Positions 37,698 through 46,247 of a stretch of 64,000 nt of DNA are shown here, in pieces. Source of the DNA: Vibrio pacinii DSM 19139. GTDB lineage: Bacteria; Pseudomonadota; Gammaproteobacteria; Enterobacterales; Vibrionaceae. Position 1 is the stretch's first letter, and the number at the start of each line of letters is the position of its first letter. The stretch covers positions 62,001-126,000 of the forward strand of contig NZ_JONH01000011.1 in NCBI RefSeq assembly GCF_000711795.1. Direction: 5' to 3'. A model generated the notes under the pieces. The model made no database searches. It had not been told where the DNA came from and was given only the letters and a program-made list of their open reading frames with translations. The position numbers and the translations under genes were made by a program.

Positions 37698-38817
37698 CGA
37701 ATCGATGTTAATTACTCCGTTAAACCGACGAGAGTTCTTAGTCAAGATAGGCCAAACGGCAGCAGTGGTTGGGGGTGTGTCTTTACTTCCTACCTCAGTT
37801 CGATTGGCGATGGCACAGTCAATGACCCGTTCACCTTATGGATTAGGATTTAATGGCGAATGGCTCGACCCTATTCTTGAAGGCTACCACTTAGGGCAAG
37901 GTTATCGTATCTATCAGCCGAAACTGATGCGTTTCAACGCGCCCGATAGCTTAGCGCCTTTTAACCAAGGTGGACATAACGCTTACGTTTACTGCCATAA
38001 CGATCCTATTAACTTTACCGACCCCAGTGGTCATCTCAATATCAGTAAAATACTGTTCGGCGTTTTCGGCGTTGTCACTAGCATTATCGGTATCGCTTTA
38101 GCGGCACCAACTGGTGGTTCGAGCTTAGTATTGGCTGCCGGCATTATTGGTGGTCTTGCTGGCGCGACTGGTGGTGCTCTTCAAATAGCATCGGGAGTCA
38201 TCGATGACGGCGACATATCACGCAAATTAGATATTGCCACGATTCCTTTCGATATCATTGGCATTGTTAGCGGCGGGTACTCAGCGTACAAATCGGTACA
38301 AAATCTTCGTTGGATTAAAGCAGGAGGCGCATTAGACGACGTCACTCAACCTGGTCTTGGCTCGCGGCTGTGGAATAAAATCAGTCCCTCTGGAGACTAC
38401 AACTTAGAATGGGCGCGCAAAACTAACCCTGCGATGCGACTGGGTAACTCTGAAGGCCAAGTTATTGCAACAAAAATGATTCAGGGAGGAAAAACCATGA
38501 CCTATACCCCTGCACCTATTCACGGCGGCTACACTAAAATTCTTCTTGGCCAGGTAAAAGTCAGTGCTCGAGGTTATACCATCTACCAAGGAATCATGAC
38601 AGCGCGATCGATTGGTAGCCTTGGCTGGTCGAGCGTGAAGACAATTCCTGGACGATTGGATGATGAAAAATCTTCGACTGGCAATAGCGTGATGGAAGGA
38701 AGAAGCGCCAACCCCGCGGCCAAGAAAACGCAGATGTATGCATTGGAAGAAACGCGTCAACGAATCAAGTATGGCAATGATATTCAACGTGTGATTCGCC
38801 AGCTCCCTCTTTCATAA
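37687..38817 (+). CDS. Tat-signal RHS core-domain protein with variable C-terminal tail
   Basis: A 376-aa protein in the +1 frame relative to the preceding RHS gene. Residues 11-45 form a twin-arginine signal peptide: NRREFLVK with R14-R15, a hydrophobic stretch (TAAVVGGVSLLP) and an AMA cleavage-like site. From ~47 it continues the RHS-associated core just where the upstream ORF stops: GLGFNGEWLDP, YHLGQGYRIYQP, LMRFNAPDSLAPFNQGGHNA and DPINFTDPSGH, typical of TccC-type cores that self-cleave near the terminal Asp/Gly motif. A hydrophobic segment (~120-185) follows, then a Lys/Arg-rich tail of no known family, where toxins usually sit. No immunity gene is evident downstream. Confidence 0.8.
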   Translation: MKHNESMLITPLNRREFLVKIGQTAAVVGGVSLLPTSVRLAMAQSMTRSPYGLGFNGEWLDPILEGYHLGQGYRIYQPKLMRFNAPDSLAPFNQGGHNAYVYCHNDPINFTDPSGHLNISKILFGVFGVVTSIIGIALAAPTGGSSLVLAAGIIGGLAGATGGALQIASGVIDDGDISRKLDIATIPFDIIGIVSGGYSAYKSVQNLRWIKAGGALDDVTQPGLGSRLWNKISPSGDYNLEWARKTNPAMRLGNSEGQVIATKMIQGGKTMTYTPAPIHGGYTKILLGQVKVSARGYTIYQGIMTARSIGSLGWSSVKTIPGRLDDEKSSTGNSVMEGRSANPAAKKTQMYALEETRQRIKYGNDIQRVIRQLPLS

Positions 38818-38878
38818 CCAAACTAAACTGCCAGAGCGAAAACTCTGGCTGTTTGCAATCAATGCTCAATACAGAAAG

Positions 38879-39505
38879 TTATTCCTCAATCAGCAACTTC
38901 ACGCCTAAACCCACCAACACAACACCCGTGGTAGCTTCCATACGCTTCATAAAGGTTGAACTTTGCAATAAGTTCTTGGCTGAGTTAAGCACCCCGGCTA
39001 AACCGCACTGCCACACCATCGCAATGACAAAGTGAATACTGGCCATTAAGCATGACTGTAAAAAAGCTGAGCCTTCTGGATTGATAAACTGTGGTAAAAA
39101 TGCAAGATAAAACACGGCCGTTTTCGGATTAAGTACATTCGACAGAAAACCTTCGCGTAGTGAACGCGTTAAGTTCAATTGACGTTGCTGGGCTTGCGTA
39201 TTAACCGTACCAAGTTCGCCCTTCCAAACACTCTTGAGTGTTGTTGCGCCAAGCCAAATCAAGTACGCCGCACCCACCATTTTTACTGCATTAAATAGTT
39301 CAGCCGATTGCGCTAAGATGGCCGAAATACCAATCGCAGAAAAAGTGGCATGGACAAATAACCCCAAGCAAATGCCCAAACTGGTTGTTGAACCATCGGC
39401 AAAACCACCGCGCGATGAATTGCGTAATACCAACGCAGTATCTAACCCCGGAGTTAACGTTAAAATAGTAATGGCGATCAAAAACGCTTCAAAATTTTCT
39501 ATCAC
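38879..39505 (-). CDS. LysE/RhtB family amino-acid exporter
   Basis: A 208-aa membrane protein with about six helices and the family N-terminus (LTPGLDTALVLRNSSRGGFA), then LGICLGLFVHATFSAIGIS and the mid-protein FLSNVLNPKTAVFYLAFLPQF. LysE/RhtB proteins export threonine, homoserine or similar amino acids; the substrate here is unknown. It is transcribed leftward toward the RHS locus. Confidence 0.88.
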   Translation of the reverse strand: MIENFEAFLIAITILTLTPGLDTALVLRNSSRGGFADGSTTSLGICLGLFVHATFSAIGISAILAQSAELFNAVKMVGAAYLIWLGATTLKSVWKGELGTVNTQAQQRQLNLTRSLREGFLSNVLNPKTAVFYLAFLPQFINPEGSAFLQSCLMASIHFVIAMVWQCGLAGVLNSAKNLLQSSTFMKRMEATTGVVLVGLGVKLLIEE

Positions 39506-39692
39506 AGCAGCTTACTTCCCTGATTTGTTTTCACTCTTTATTGTCATACTTAGCTTAACGGGTCAATCATTTAATTACCGACACTATTATCTAACCTATT
39601 AATTAAGGGAATTAATATCGCGATTGAGCGGCTTGGTGTTACCGCAATAGGTTGATAGACTCAAGGTTTTATATAGTCACGGAAGGCGAACG

Positions 39693-41174
39693 ATGAGCGC
39701 ATTCAATCAATTAAAAGCACATGCACAAAAAATCTCTCACTTTAATCACCTAGCAGCAATTTGTGGCTGGGACCAAGCCGCGGTTATGCCAGCGGGCGGA
39801 AACCAAGCGCGCAGTGAAGCGATGGCAGAGCTGTCAGTGCACCTTCACTCATTACAAACTCAACCTCAACTCGAAGAGTGGTTTGCGCAAGCTGACAATG
39901 AGAACCTTGATGGCACTGAACAAGCCACCCTGCGAGAGCTCAAACGTCAGTGGCAACAAGCCAACTTGCTCCCCGAGTCACTAGTGCAAGCAAAATCTCT
40001 GGCGGGATCAAAATGTGAACACGCGTGGCGAACCCAACGCGGTGACAACGATTGGCAAGGCTTTGAGAAAAACTGGGCAGAGGTGGTTAAATTATCGCAA
40101 GAAGAGGCTCAAATCCGCGCAGAGGCCAATGGGCTAGCACCCTACGACGCCATGCTTGATATCTATGAACCTGGTACCAGTTCAGCGTCCCTCGACAACA
40201 TTTTTGGTCAAGTGAAAACTTGGTTGCCGGAATTGATTGACCAAGTGATCGATAAACAAGCGTCAGAGCCATTCATGACGCCGCAAGGAACATTCAACAC
40301 CGAGAAACAAAAAGCCCTTGGTCTAGAGGTCATGAAACTTCTTCAGTTCGATTTTAATCATGGTCGATTGGATGAGAGTGTTCACCCTTTTTGTGGCGGC
40401 GTTCCTACCGATGTGCGTATCACCACGCGTTACGACCAAAGTGAGTTTGTTCAGTCATTAATGGGCATCGTTCATGAAACTGGACATGCACGCTATGAAC
40501 AAGGGCTACCAAAGTCGTTGGCGGGCCTGCCTTCTGGTGAAGCTCGTTCGATGGGGATCCACGAATCACAGTCACTATTTTTTGAGATGCAAGTTGGCCG
40601 CAGCGAACCTTTTATCGCCCACCTATCTCAACTGGCAAGCAAACACTTTACCGATCATGACTCGGCGCTGTTTTCTCAGCAAAACTTCCAAAAGCTTTAT
40701 ACTCGAGTAAAGAAAGATTTTATCCGTGTCGATGCTGATGAGCTTACCTACCCGGCTCATGTCATTTTACGCTACGAAATCGAGCGTGATTTGATCAATG
40801 GTCATATCAAGCACACTGACGTTCCTGAATTATGGGACCAGAAAATGCAGCAATACCTTGGCTTATCAACCGAAGGCAACTTCAAAAATGGCTGCATGCA
40901 AGACATTCACTGGACGGACGGCGCGTTTGGTTACTTCCCAAGTTACACCTTGGGCGCAATGTATGCGGCTCAATTTATGGCGTCAATGAAGCAAACCGTC
41001 GATGTGGATAGCGCTATTCAAAGTGGCGACTTAACCCCAATCTTCACTTGGTTGTCAGACAACATTTGGTGCAAAGGAAGTTTACTAACTACCGACGAAT
41101 TGGTGAAATCGGCAACTGGGGAAACACTTAATGCGCAGCATTTTCAAGATCATTTGAAAAACCGCTACTTGTAA
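39693..41174 (+). CDS. M32 metallocarboxypeptidase (carboxypeptidase Taq-like)
   Basis: A 493-aa zinc carboxypeptidase of family M32. The HExxH motif is HETGH in IVHETGHARYEQGLP (~residue 258), followed by the ESQSLFFE helix that supplies the third ligand. The N-terminal helical region WDQAAVMPAGG and the C-terminal YTLGAMYAAQF are family-typical, as is the ~500-aa length. It would trim C-terminal residues from peptides in the cytoplasm. GGAAGG precedes the ATG. Confidence 0.92.
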   Translation: MSAFNQLKAHAQKISHFNHLAAICGWDQAAVMPAGGNQARSEAMAELSVHLHSLQTQPQLEEWFAQADNENLDGTEQATLRELKRQWQQANLLPESLVQAKSLAGSKCEHAWRTQRGDNDWQGFEKNWAEVVKLSQEEAQIRAEANGLAPYDAMLDIYEPGTSSASLDNIFGQVKTWLPELIDQVIDKQASEPFMTPQGTFNTEKQKALGLEVMKLLQFDFNHGRLDESVHPFCGGVPTDVRITTRYDQSEFVQSLMGIVHETGHARYEQGLPKSLAGLPSGEARSMGIHESQSLFFEMQVGRSEPFIAHLSQLASKHFTDHDSALFSQQNFQKLYTRVKKDFIRVDADELTYPAHVILRYEIERDLINGHIKHTDVPELWDQKMQQYLGLSTEGNFKNGCMQDIHWTDGAFGYFPSYTLGAMYAAQFMASMKQTVDVDSAIQSGDLTPIFTWLSDNIWCKGSLLTTDELVKSATGETLNAQHFQDHLKNRYL

Positions 41175-41210
41175 TCAAACACTAGCGAAAAGTGACGACG
41201 TTCTTGTCAG

Positions 41211-41240
41211 ACAAAAAAGGTCACATAAATATGTGACCTT
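41211..41240 (-). terminator. Terminator of the PfpI-like gene (leftward)
   Basis: AAGGTCACAT (41217-41226) and ATGTGACCTT (41231-41240) pair perfectly around AAAT. On the minus strand the stem is followed by a T run (the six A at 41213-41218 on the plus strand), fitting termination of the leftward gene. Confidence 0.85.
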
Positions 41241-41294
41241 CTGATAACGTTTGGAGCGCAAAAGTAACGATTTGCGCTCTTGGTACTGATGAGA

Positions 41295-41966
41295 TTACGC
41301 CAACAGATCAACCAACGCTTTGCCTACGCCGTGAGCACTGGCTGGGTTTTGACCAGTAATAACTCGCTCATCGACAATGACAAGTTCTTGCCAAGGCTGA
41401 ACCTTAGTGTATTGAGCCGCGCTGCGAGCCAGAGACTCTTCCAACAGGAAAGGAATATCGTTGATGGTACCGAAATCCACTTCTTCTTCGCGGGTGAATC
41501 CTGTCACTGACTTTGACGCAAGTAGCTTGTCGCCAGTGCTCAACGTAATCGGTAACAGAGCGCTTGGGCCATGGCATACCGACGCAATCACACCGCCATT
41601 TTCATAATGATTGGCCGAAATTTGCGCAAACTCTTCATTAGTCGCAAGATCAGACAACAAACCGAAACCACCTGGATAGAAAATAGCATCGTACCCTTCA
41701 CCATTCACTTGAGAAACCGGAATGGTATTATTGATGCGGTTTAGGAAGCCTTCATCTGCAAGAATATCGGCATTGACCGTGTCCCCTTCCATATCGGTTC
41801 CATACAATGGCGCTTTGCCACCTTGGATCGAAGCAATGTCATAGTCGTAACCTGCGGTAATCAGTTCATTTAGAACATGGGTCAGTTCAGGAGCGAAGGT
41901 ACCGTTCGCTTGATCCGTGTTACCGAGCGTTGCATGGTTGGTCACAACTACAAGTATTTTCTTCAT
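41295..41966 (-). CDS. DJ-1/PfpI family protein
   Basis: A 223-aa protein of the class I glutamine-amidotransferase-like fold. The nucleophile elbow ASVCHGPSALL carries the reactive Cys, with Glu in the N-terminal part (APELTHVLNEL) and GYDAIFYPGGFGLLSDL before it. Related proteins act as glyoxalase III, chaperones or proteases; no choice can be made. It lies head-to-head with a LysR gene (115 bases apart), its probable regulator. Confidence 0.88.
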   Translation of the reverse strand: MKKILVVVTNHATLGNTDQANGTFAPELTHVLNELITAGYDYDIASIQGGKAPLYGTDMEGDTVNADILADEGFLNRINNTIPVSQVNGEGYDAIFYPGGFGLLSDLATNEEFAQISANHYENGGVIASVCHGPSALLPITLSTGDKLLASKSVTGFTREEEVDFGTINDIPFLLEESLARSAAQYTKVQPWQELVIVDERVITGQNPASAHGVGKALVDLLA

Positions 41967-42080
41967 AATTTATTCCTTTGGTCGGGTGTTATTTGACTCT
42001 AACCATACTAATTAAAAACCAAACGAGTGATAATACCCTTCATTAGCAAAACATTATTTCTATATAGCAAAGATAAAAAT

Positions 42081-42965
42081 ATGGACAGTTTTGAAGGTAT
42101 CAATGAATTTGTTGCTGTTGCCGAGACTCATGGCTTCTCCGCGGCAGCAAAGCAGCTTGGCTGCAGCACAAGTCACGTGAGTCGACAAGTGACAAGATTA
42201 GAAGAAAGAGTAGGTACGCAATTGCTGGCTCGCTCTACCCGTATGGTCAACCTCACCGAAGCCGGGCACAATTACTATCAACAGTGTAAAGAGTTGATCA
42301 TGGCGCTAAAGCAAGCCAATGAGCAGCTAACTTCTCAACAGACTCAGCTCAGTGGCACCTTACGTGTCAGTGCCGCAGGAGCGTTTGCCGAGAATCATGT
42401 TGCCCCTGCACTCATGACATTTGCCAAAGAGCACCCAAACTTAACCATAGAAATGAGTTTTAACACGCGAATGGTTAACTTCATCGAAGACGGTTTTGAT
42501 TTCGCCATTCGCTATGGTCAGCTCAACGATTCTGGTCTGATCGCAAGAAAATTAATCGAACGCCCCATGGCCGCGGTTGCATGCCAACACTATCTCGATC
42601 AATTTGGTACACCAACTCATCCAGAACACCTAAAACATCACAGCTGCATCATCGCCAATAATGATATTTGGGTGTTTGACAAAGACCAAAAGCCGCTCAG
42701 TGGTGTGAAAGTATATGGCAGGTGGCGCAGCAATAATGCCAACGCGGTTGTACAAGCGTGTAAAGAAGGCTTGGGTATCGCTTACATGCCCAAAAGCACT
42801 TTTATCGAGGAGCTTAAAACAGGGGAATTAGTTCCGGTACTTAAACCTTATTGGGGGAAAGGGTCTAGCAGTTGGATCGTGTATCAAAATCGAAGGTTTC
42901 TACCACAAAGAGCAAAACTCGCGATTGAGTTCTTATTAAATTACTTCGCCAATTGGCAAGAGTAA
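42081..42965 (+). CDS. LysR-family transcriptional regulator (divergent from the PfpI gene)
   Basis: A 294-aa LysR regulator. The start is ATG 42081 (MDSFEGINEFVAVAETHGFS) because the preceding in-frame residues lack family likeness. The helix-turn-helix spans ~residues 15-45 (AAAKQLGCSTSHVSRQVTRL); the rest is the periplasmic-binding-like effector domain with the GIAYMP segment near the C-terminus. It is divergent from the DJ-1/PfpI gene, suggesting local control. Confidence 0.9.
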   Translation: MDSFEGINEFVAVAETHGFSAAAKQLGCSTSHVSRQVTRLEERVGTQLLARSTRMVNLTEAGHNYYQQCKELIMALKQANEQLTSQQTQLSGTLRVSAAGAFAENHVAPALMTFAKEHPNLTIEMSFNTRMVNFIEDGFDFAIRYGQLNDSGLIARKLIERPMAAVACQHYLDQFGTPTHPEHLKHHSCIIANNDIWVFDKDQKPLSGVKVYGRWRSNNANAVVQACKEGLGIAYMPKSTFIEELKTGELVPVLKPYWGKGSSSWIVYQNRRFLPQRAKLAIEFLLNYFANWQE

Positions 42966-43013
42966 ATGAGCTTATCGACCATACTAAACTTACCTCCCCC
43001 TAGAGTTCAGTTT

Positions 43014-43235
43014 TTACTGACAAAAGGTTTGAATATAGAGTGCTTCAACCTTCGCGCGCGCCCATGGAGTGCGACGTAAAAACTTCAATGAAGACTTAAC
43101 TGATGGGTTGTTATAAAAGCAATTCACCTTTATTTCTGTATCTAATCCTTTCCAACCGTAGTGCTCTTGTAAGCGCACTAGTATTTGTTCTAGTGTTAGT
43201 CCGTGCAAAGGGTTATTGGGTTGCTGTTGGCTCAT
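43014..43235 (-). CDS. VF530 family DNA-binding protein
   Basis: A 73-aa basic protein that matches the VF530 family first described in Vibrio fischeri: [20 protein letters not shown], then [19 protein letters not shown] and the Arg/Trp segment [16 protein letters not shown]530 proteins have a helical fold and are thought to bind DNA. The gene sits alone between a LysR gene and a GGDEF gene. Confidence 0.88.
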   Translation of the reverse strand: MSQQQPNNPLHGLTLEQILVRLQEHYGWKGLDTEIKVNCFYNNPSVKSSLKFLRRTPWARAKVEALYIQTFCQ

Positions 43236-43355
43236 ATGAGTCTCTTCTTAACGTCACCGAGTTATTGATAATCGGCAGTGTAACAGAACCAAGATAGTGA
43301 ATTTATAGTTTTGTTTGCACCGATTAAAGAAAATGGCTCAGTCAAACGTCAAGCT

Positions 43356-44258
43356 CTAATAACTGACACGATTTCTGCCTAAGTTTTTCGAACAATACAT
43401 CGCATCGTCTGCACGGGTTAAAATACTTTTAATTGCCACATCACTTGCCAGCACTTCTGTTGCGCCAATGCTGATGGTCAATGCCACTTGATACCCATCG
43501 ATATCAAACGATGCATTCTCTAAGCATCGTCTGAGCTTTTCGGCCACCAAAACTGAGGTCGCTAAGTCGGTATCATATAAAATGACGGCAAACTCTTCAC
43601 CGCCAATCCGGCCAAAACAATCACTATTTTTAAGCTGATTATTGAGCAGTTGGGCGACCGAGCGAATCGCTTCATCACCAACACTGTGCCCCATTGAATC
43701 ATTGACGCGTTTGAAATGATCGATATCGAGCATCAGCAAAGAGAACTGGCGTTGATCTCGATGAAAATCCTCTATCGCCTTTAATAAGGATTCGGTGAAA
43801 GAGCGCCGATTGGCAATACCCGTTAGATCATCTTTCTCGGATAATTCTTTAAGACGCATTTCTAACCAGTGTCTCTGAGTGATATTTCTCGCCGTCCAAA
43901 CCACGGTTCGTTCGCCATTTTCAATGAAATCGAGCGGTTTGATGAGCCCCTCAAACCATAACTCTTGTGAAATCACAACATGATCAGGTAATTCAATCAT
44001 ATTTTGGCTATCAAATTTATAACGAACAACTTTAGTCTGATTAGTATCTAAGACAGTGGTGATATAAGAGTGGAATTGCTTCGCCATCTCTGGCGGTGAA
44101 ACATCGTAAAGCGAGCGACCTATAAAGGGTTTACAATCAAAACCTGTCGCACACTCTTCACCACCATAGACGTCAATGTATAACCCTGACTGTGAAAAAA
44201 TAAATACATAATCAGGCAATGAATCTAAGACGGTAAAATAACGATCCTTCAAGTCCAT
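43356..44258 (-). CDS. PAS-GGDEF diguanylate cyclase
   Basis: A 300-aa protein. Residues ~5-130 form a PAS sensor domain; ~135-300 a GGDEF domain. The catalytic signature is RIGGEEFAVILYD and the metal-binding LDIDHFKRVND is intact, so it probably makes c-di-GMP. The inhibitory RxxD site upstream is degenerate (KNSD). There are no transmembrane segments, so the signal is likely cytosolic. It has its own promoter region on the right. Confidence 0.9.
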   Translation of the reverse strand: MDLKDRYFTVLDSLPDYVFIFSQSGLYIDVYGGEECATGFDCKPFIGRSLYDVSPPEMAKQFHSYITTVLDTNQTKVVRYKFDSQNMIELPDHVVISQELWFEGLIKPLDFIENGERTVVWTARNITQRHWLEMRLKELSEKDDLTGIANRRSFTESLLKAIEDFHRDQRQFSLLMLDIDHFKRVNDSMGHSVGDEAIRSVAQLLNNQLKNSDCFGRIGGEEFAVILYDTDLATSVLVAEKLRRCLENASFDIDGYQVALTISIGATEVLASDVAIKSILTRADDAMYCSKNLGRNRVSY

Positions 44259-44668
44259 TCGATGGCCTTTTTACTTCAACGTGGTGTCAGCATAGCGTGA
44301 AACAATTGTGCAACATCAGACGTAGCTCAAAAAAATAAACCTATGCATGGTATTTATTGATAATAGTCTAAACATAGAGATAATCGCTGATCGAACAAGA
44401 AACTGATCGAATAAAAAGATCATCTAACATAAGTGGATTATTTTGAACACTACTCGATAAACTAACGATTGAATGACAGTTGTTCAGCGATGGAGTCGAC
44501 CTCCTCTCGCCATATTTGGCACCACTACCGCGGATGCTATCGCCGCAAATGGTCACTATTTGGAAGGATTGATTACTACCGGATACTGGCTCTCACAGCG
44601 ACGTTATCTGTCACACGGTAACAACGTGGCCCGTGGCCGATCAATGAGCAATCTGCGATAAGGTAGCG
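44259..44668. other. Gap with no assigned gene
   Basis: About 410 bases upstream of the PAS-GGDEF gene and downstream of the isochorismatase gene. A 62-aa frame on the plus strand at 44473-44661 has no family likeness, codon bias or ribosome site, and is not called; it could be a decayed remnant. No hairpin or repeat stands out. Confidence 0.4.
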
Positions 44669-45208
44669 TTATCTGACTAGATTGAGGATGGAACGAAATG
44701 TTGGGTCGCGACAATCTTCAATCAACTCATACAAAGCCATCTCAAGACTGGTCGACATGACTCCTTGCTGTTCAAGTTTACGAATAGCCAATTGTTTGTT
44801 GCTTAATGTGCGTGAAGAGACACAATCTGTAACTAACTCAACCTGATAGCCGAGCTTATGCAGACCAAGCGCTGTTTGATAAACACAAATATGCGCTTCA
44901 ATACCGCACACTAACCACGTATCAACATCAGCGCGTTCGACCGCTTCGATGAACCTTGGTTGTTTGCAACCGCTGAAGGTGAATTTGGTTATTGGTTGTT
45001 CCTCGACCAAACGGCAACCAAGTTCGTCAACGGTTGCGCCAAGCTTTTCTGGGTTTTGTTCCAACCACACAATAGGCAGCGTTAGTATCTGCGCGGCTTG
45101 CGCCAATGCTACACAGTTGTCTATCACCTCATTGCTGTCGGCGACCAAACGAGCTAACTTGCCTTGCACATCTACAATCACTAAACCCGTTTTCGCTCTG
45201 TGTAACAT
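44669..45208 (-). CDS. Isochorismatase-family hydrolase (YcaC-like)
   Basis: A 179-aa hydrolase of the cysteine-hydrolase fold. The start is taken at ATG 45208 (MLHRAKTGLVIVDVQGKLAR), where GGGAG lies upstream; an in-frame ATG at 45235 has no ribosome site. Visible catalytic elements are the Asp in VIVDVQ, the Lys in ITKFTFSG, and the Cys in WLVCGIEAHICVYQTA. Substrate is not predictable. It shares its direction with the PhzF gene, 51 bases away. Confidence 0.87.
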   Translation of the reverse strand: MLHRAKTGLVIVDVQGKLARLVADSNEVIDNCVALAQAAQILTLPIVWLEQNPEKLGATVDELGCRLVEEQPITKFTFSGCKQPRFIEAVERADVDTWLVCGIEAHICVYQTALGLHKLGYQVELVTDCVSSRTLSNKQLAIRKLEQQGVMSTSLEMALYELIEDCRDPTFRSILNLVR

Positions 45209-45259
45209 CGCTTTGTTCTCCCTATTGATCGCCATAACAATGTAGTAAAAGCCGCTGAA

Positions 45260-46159
45260 CTAAATGACGACGCTTCTTTGGTCCATCAACTTACCAAATC
45301 CACCCGCCATTAAACTGGTGATCTGCTCTGCATCAAGGTTCAATTCAACATTAATCACACTGGGTGACGCTGGCTGCATATACTCACCTTGGCGAATGAC
45401 AAAGTGAGCCTTATTCATTTTAACTACATCATAGAGATAGCACGCTAATGGCCCAGCCGCCATTCCTGTTGCCGATTCTTCTTCAATAGCAAAACGTGGC
45501 GCAAACATTCGCGTCGTTGCATCCACTTGCTGCGGGGTGTCGATGGTAAACACGTACACACCGATTAAGTCCAATTTGTCGCTGATCGCCGTAATTTTTG
45601 CAAAATCTGGCACAATACTCGCCAAAGTGTTAACACTATCGACCGCTATGATGACAAAACTGTTGCCAGTATTAACTAGCGTCACTGGCATATCCTTAGC
45701 CAGTTGACTGGGCGACAAATTCAATGCCTCTAGTACCTCATTTTCAGTCACTCCACACTGGTGCCAATCACGCGCATCACTATAGCTAGGCGCCAGTTGT
45801 TCCATGTAGGCCGCCCCCTCCTTAATCACAACCTTACGCGGACCATCGATAGTCTCCTTACTGGTTTCGCCTTCGCCCACAACGCCTGTTTCTGCTAGGT
45901 AAGAAAAAGCGGCGATAGTGGCGTGACCACAATGGGCGATACGTCGATTTGGGGTAAAGAAATCCAATTTTAACCCTTCAGTTTGTGATGAGGACACAAA
46001 CGCCGTTTCAGACAATCCGACCTTATTAGCAATCGACATCATTTGCTGCTCAGAATAGCCATCCGCATTGAGCACCACTCCGGCCGGATTGCCGCCTTTG
46101 CCATTAGCAACAAAGCCGTTAACGATATTTACATTGACTGTTTGATGAGTTGAGTTCAT
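45260..46159 (-). CDS. PhzF-family isomerase
   Basis: A 299-aa protein of the PhzF/diaminopimelate-epimerase-like fold. The N-terminal signature GGNPAGVVLNADGYS and the active-site Glu region LSETAFVSSSQ are present, plus RIAHCGHATIAAF. PhzF proteins act in phenazine synthesis, but no other phz genes are here, so a different substrate is likely. The 88-base gap to a divergent LysR gene suggests regulation by it; the isochorismatase gene may share the transcript. Confidence 0.88.
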   Translation of the reverse strand: MNSTHQTVNVNIVNGFVANGKGGNPAGVVLNADGYSEQQMMSIANKVGLSETAFVSSSQTEGLKLDFFTPNRRIAHCGHATIAAFSYLAETGVVGEGETSKETIDGPRKVVIKEGAAYMEQLAPSYSDARDWHQCGVTENEVLEALNLSPSQLAKDMPVTLVNTGNSFVIIAVDSVNTLASIVPDFAKITAISDKLDLIGVYVFTIDTPQQVDATTRMFAPRFAIEEESATGMAAGPLACYLYDVVKMNKAHFVIRQGEYMQPASPSVINVELNLDAEQITSLMAGGFGKLMDQRSVVI

Positions 46160-46247
46160 TTATTTACTTCCTAGTATCGATTGAATATTTGTTAAATATA
46201 ATGATACAAGGCTATTATAGACACTCATCTAAACATGAGATTAATTC

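Noticed and set aside
44473..44661. 62-aa frame on the plus strand
   Set aside because: No recognisable family, ribosome site or codon bias; left as possible gene remnant.
45260..46159. Phenazine biosynthesis cluster
   Set aside because: Only a PhzF-fold gene is present; no other phz genes lie nearby.
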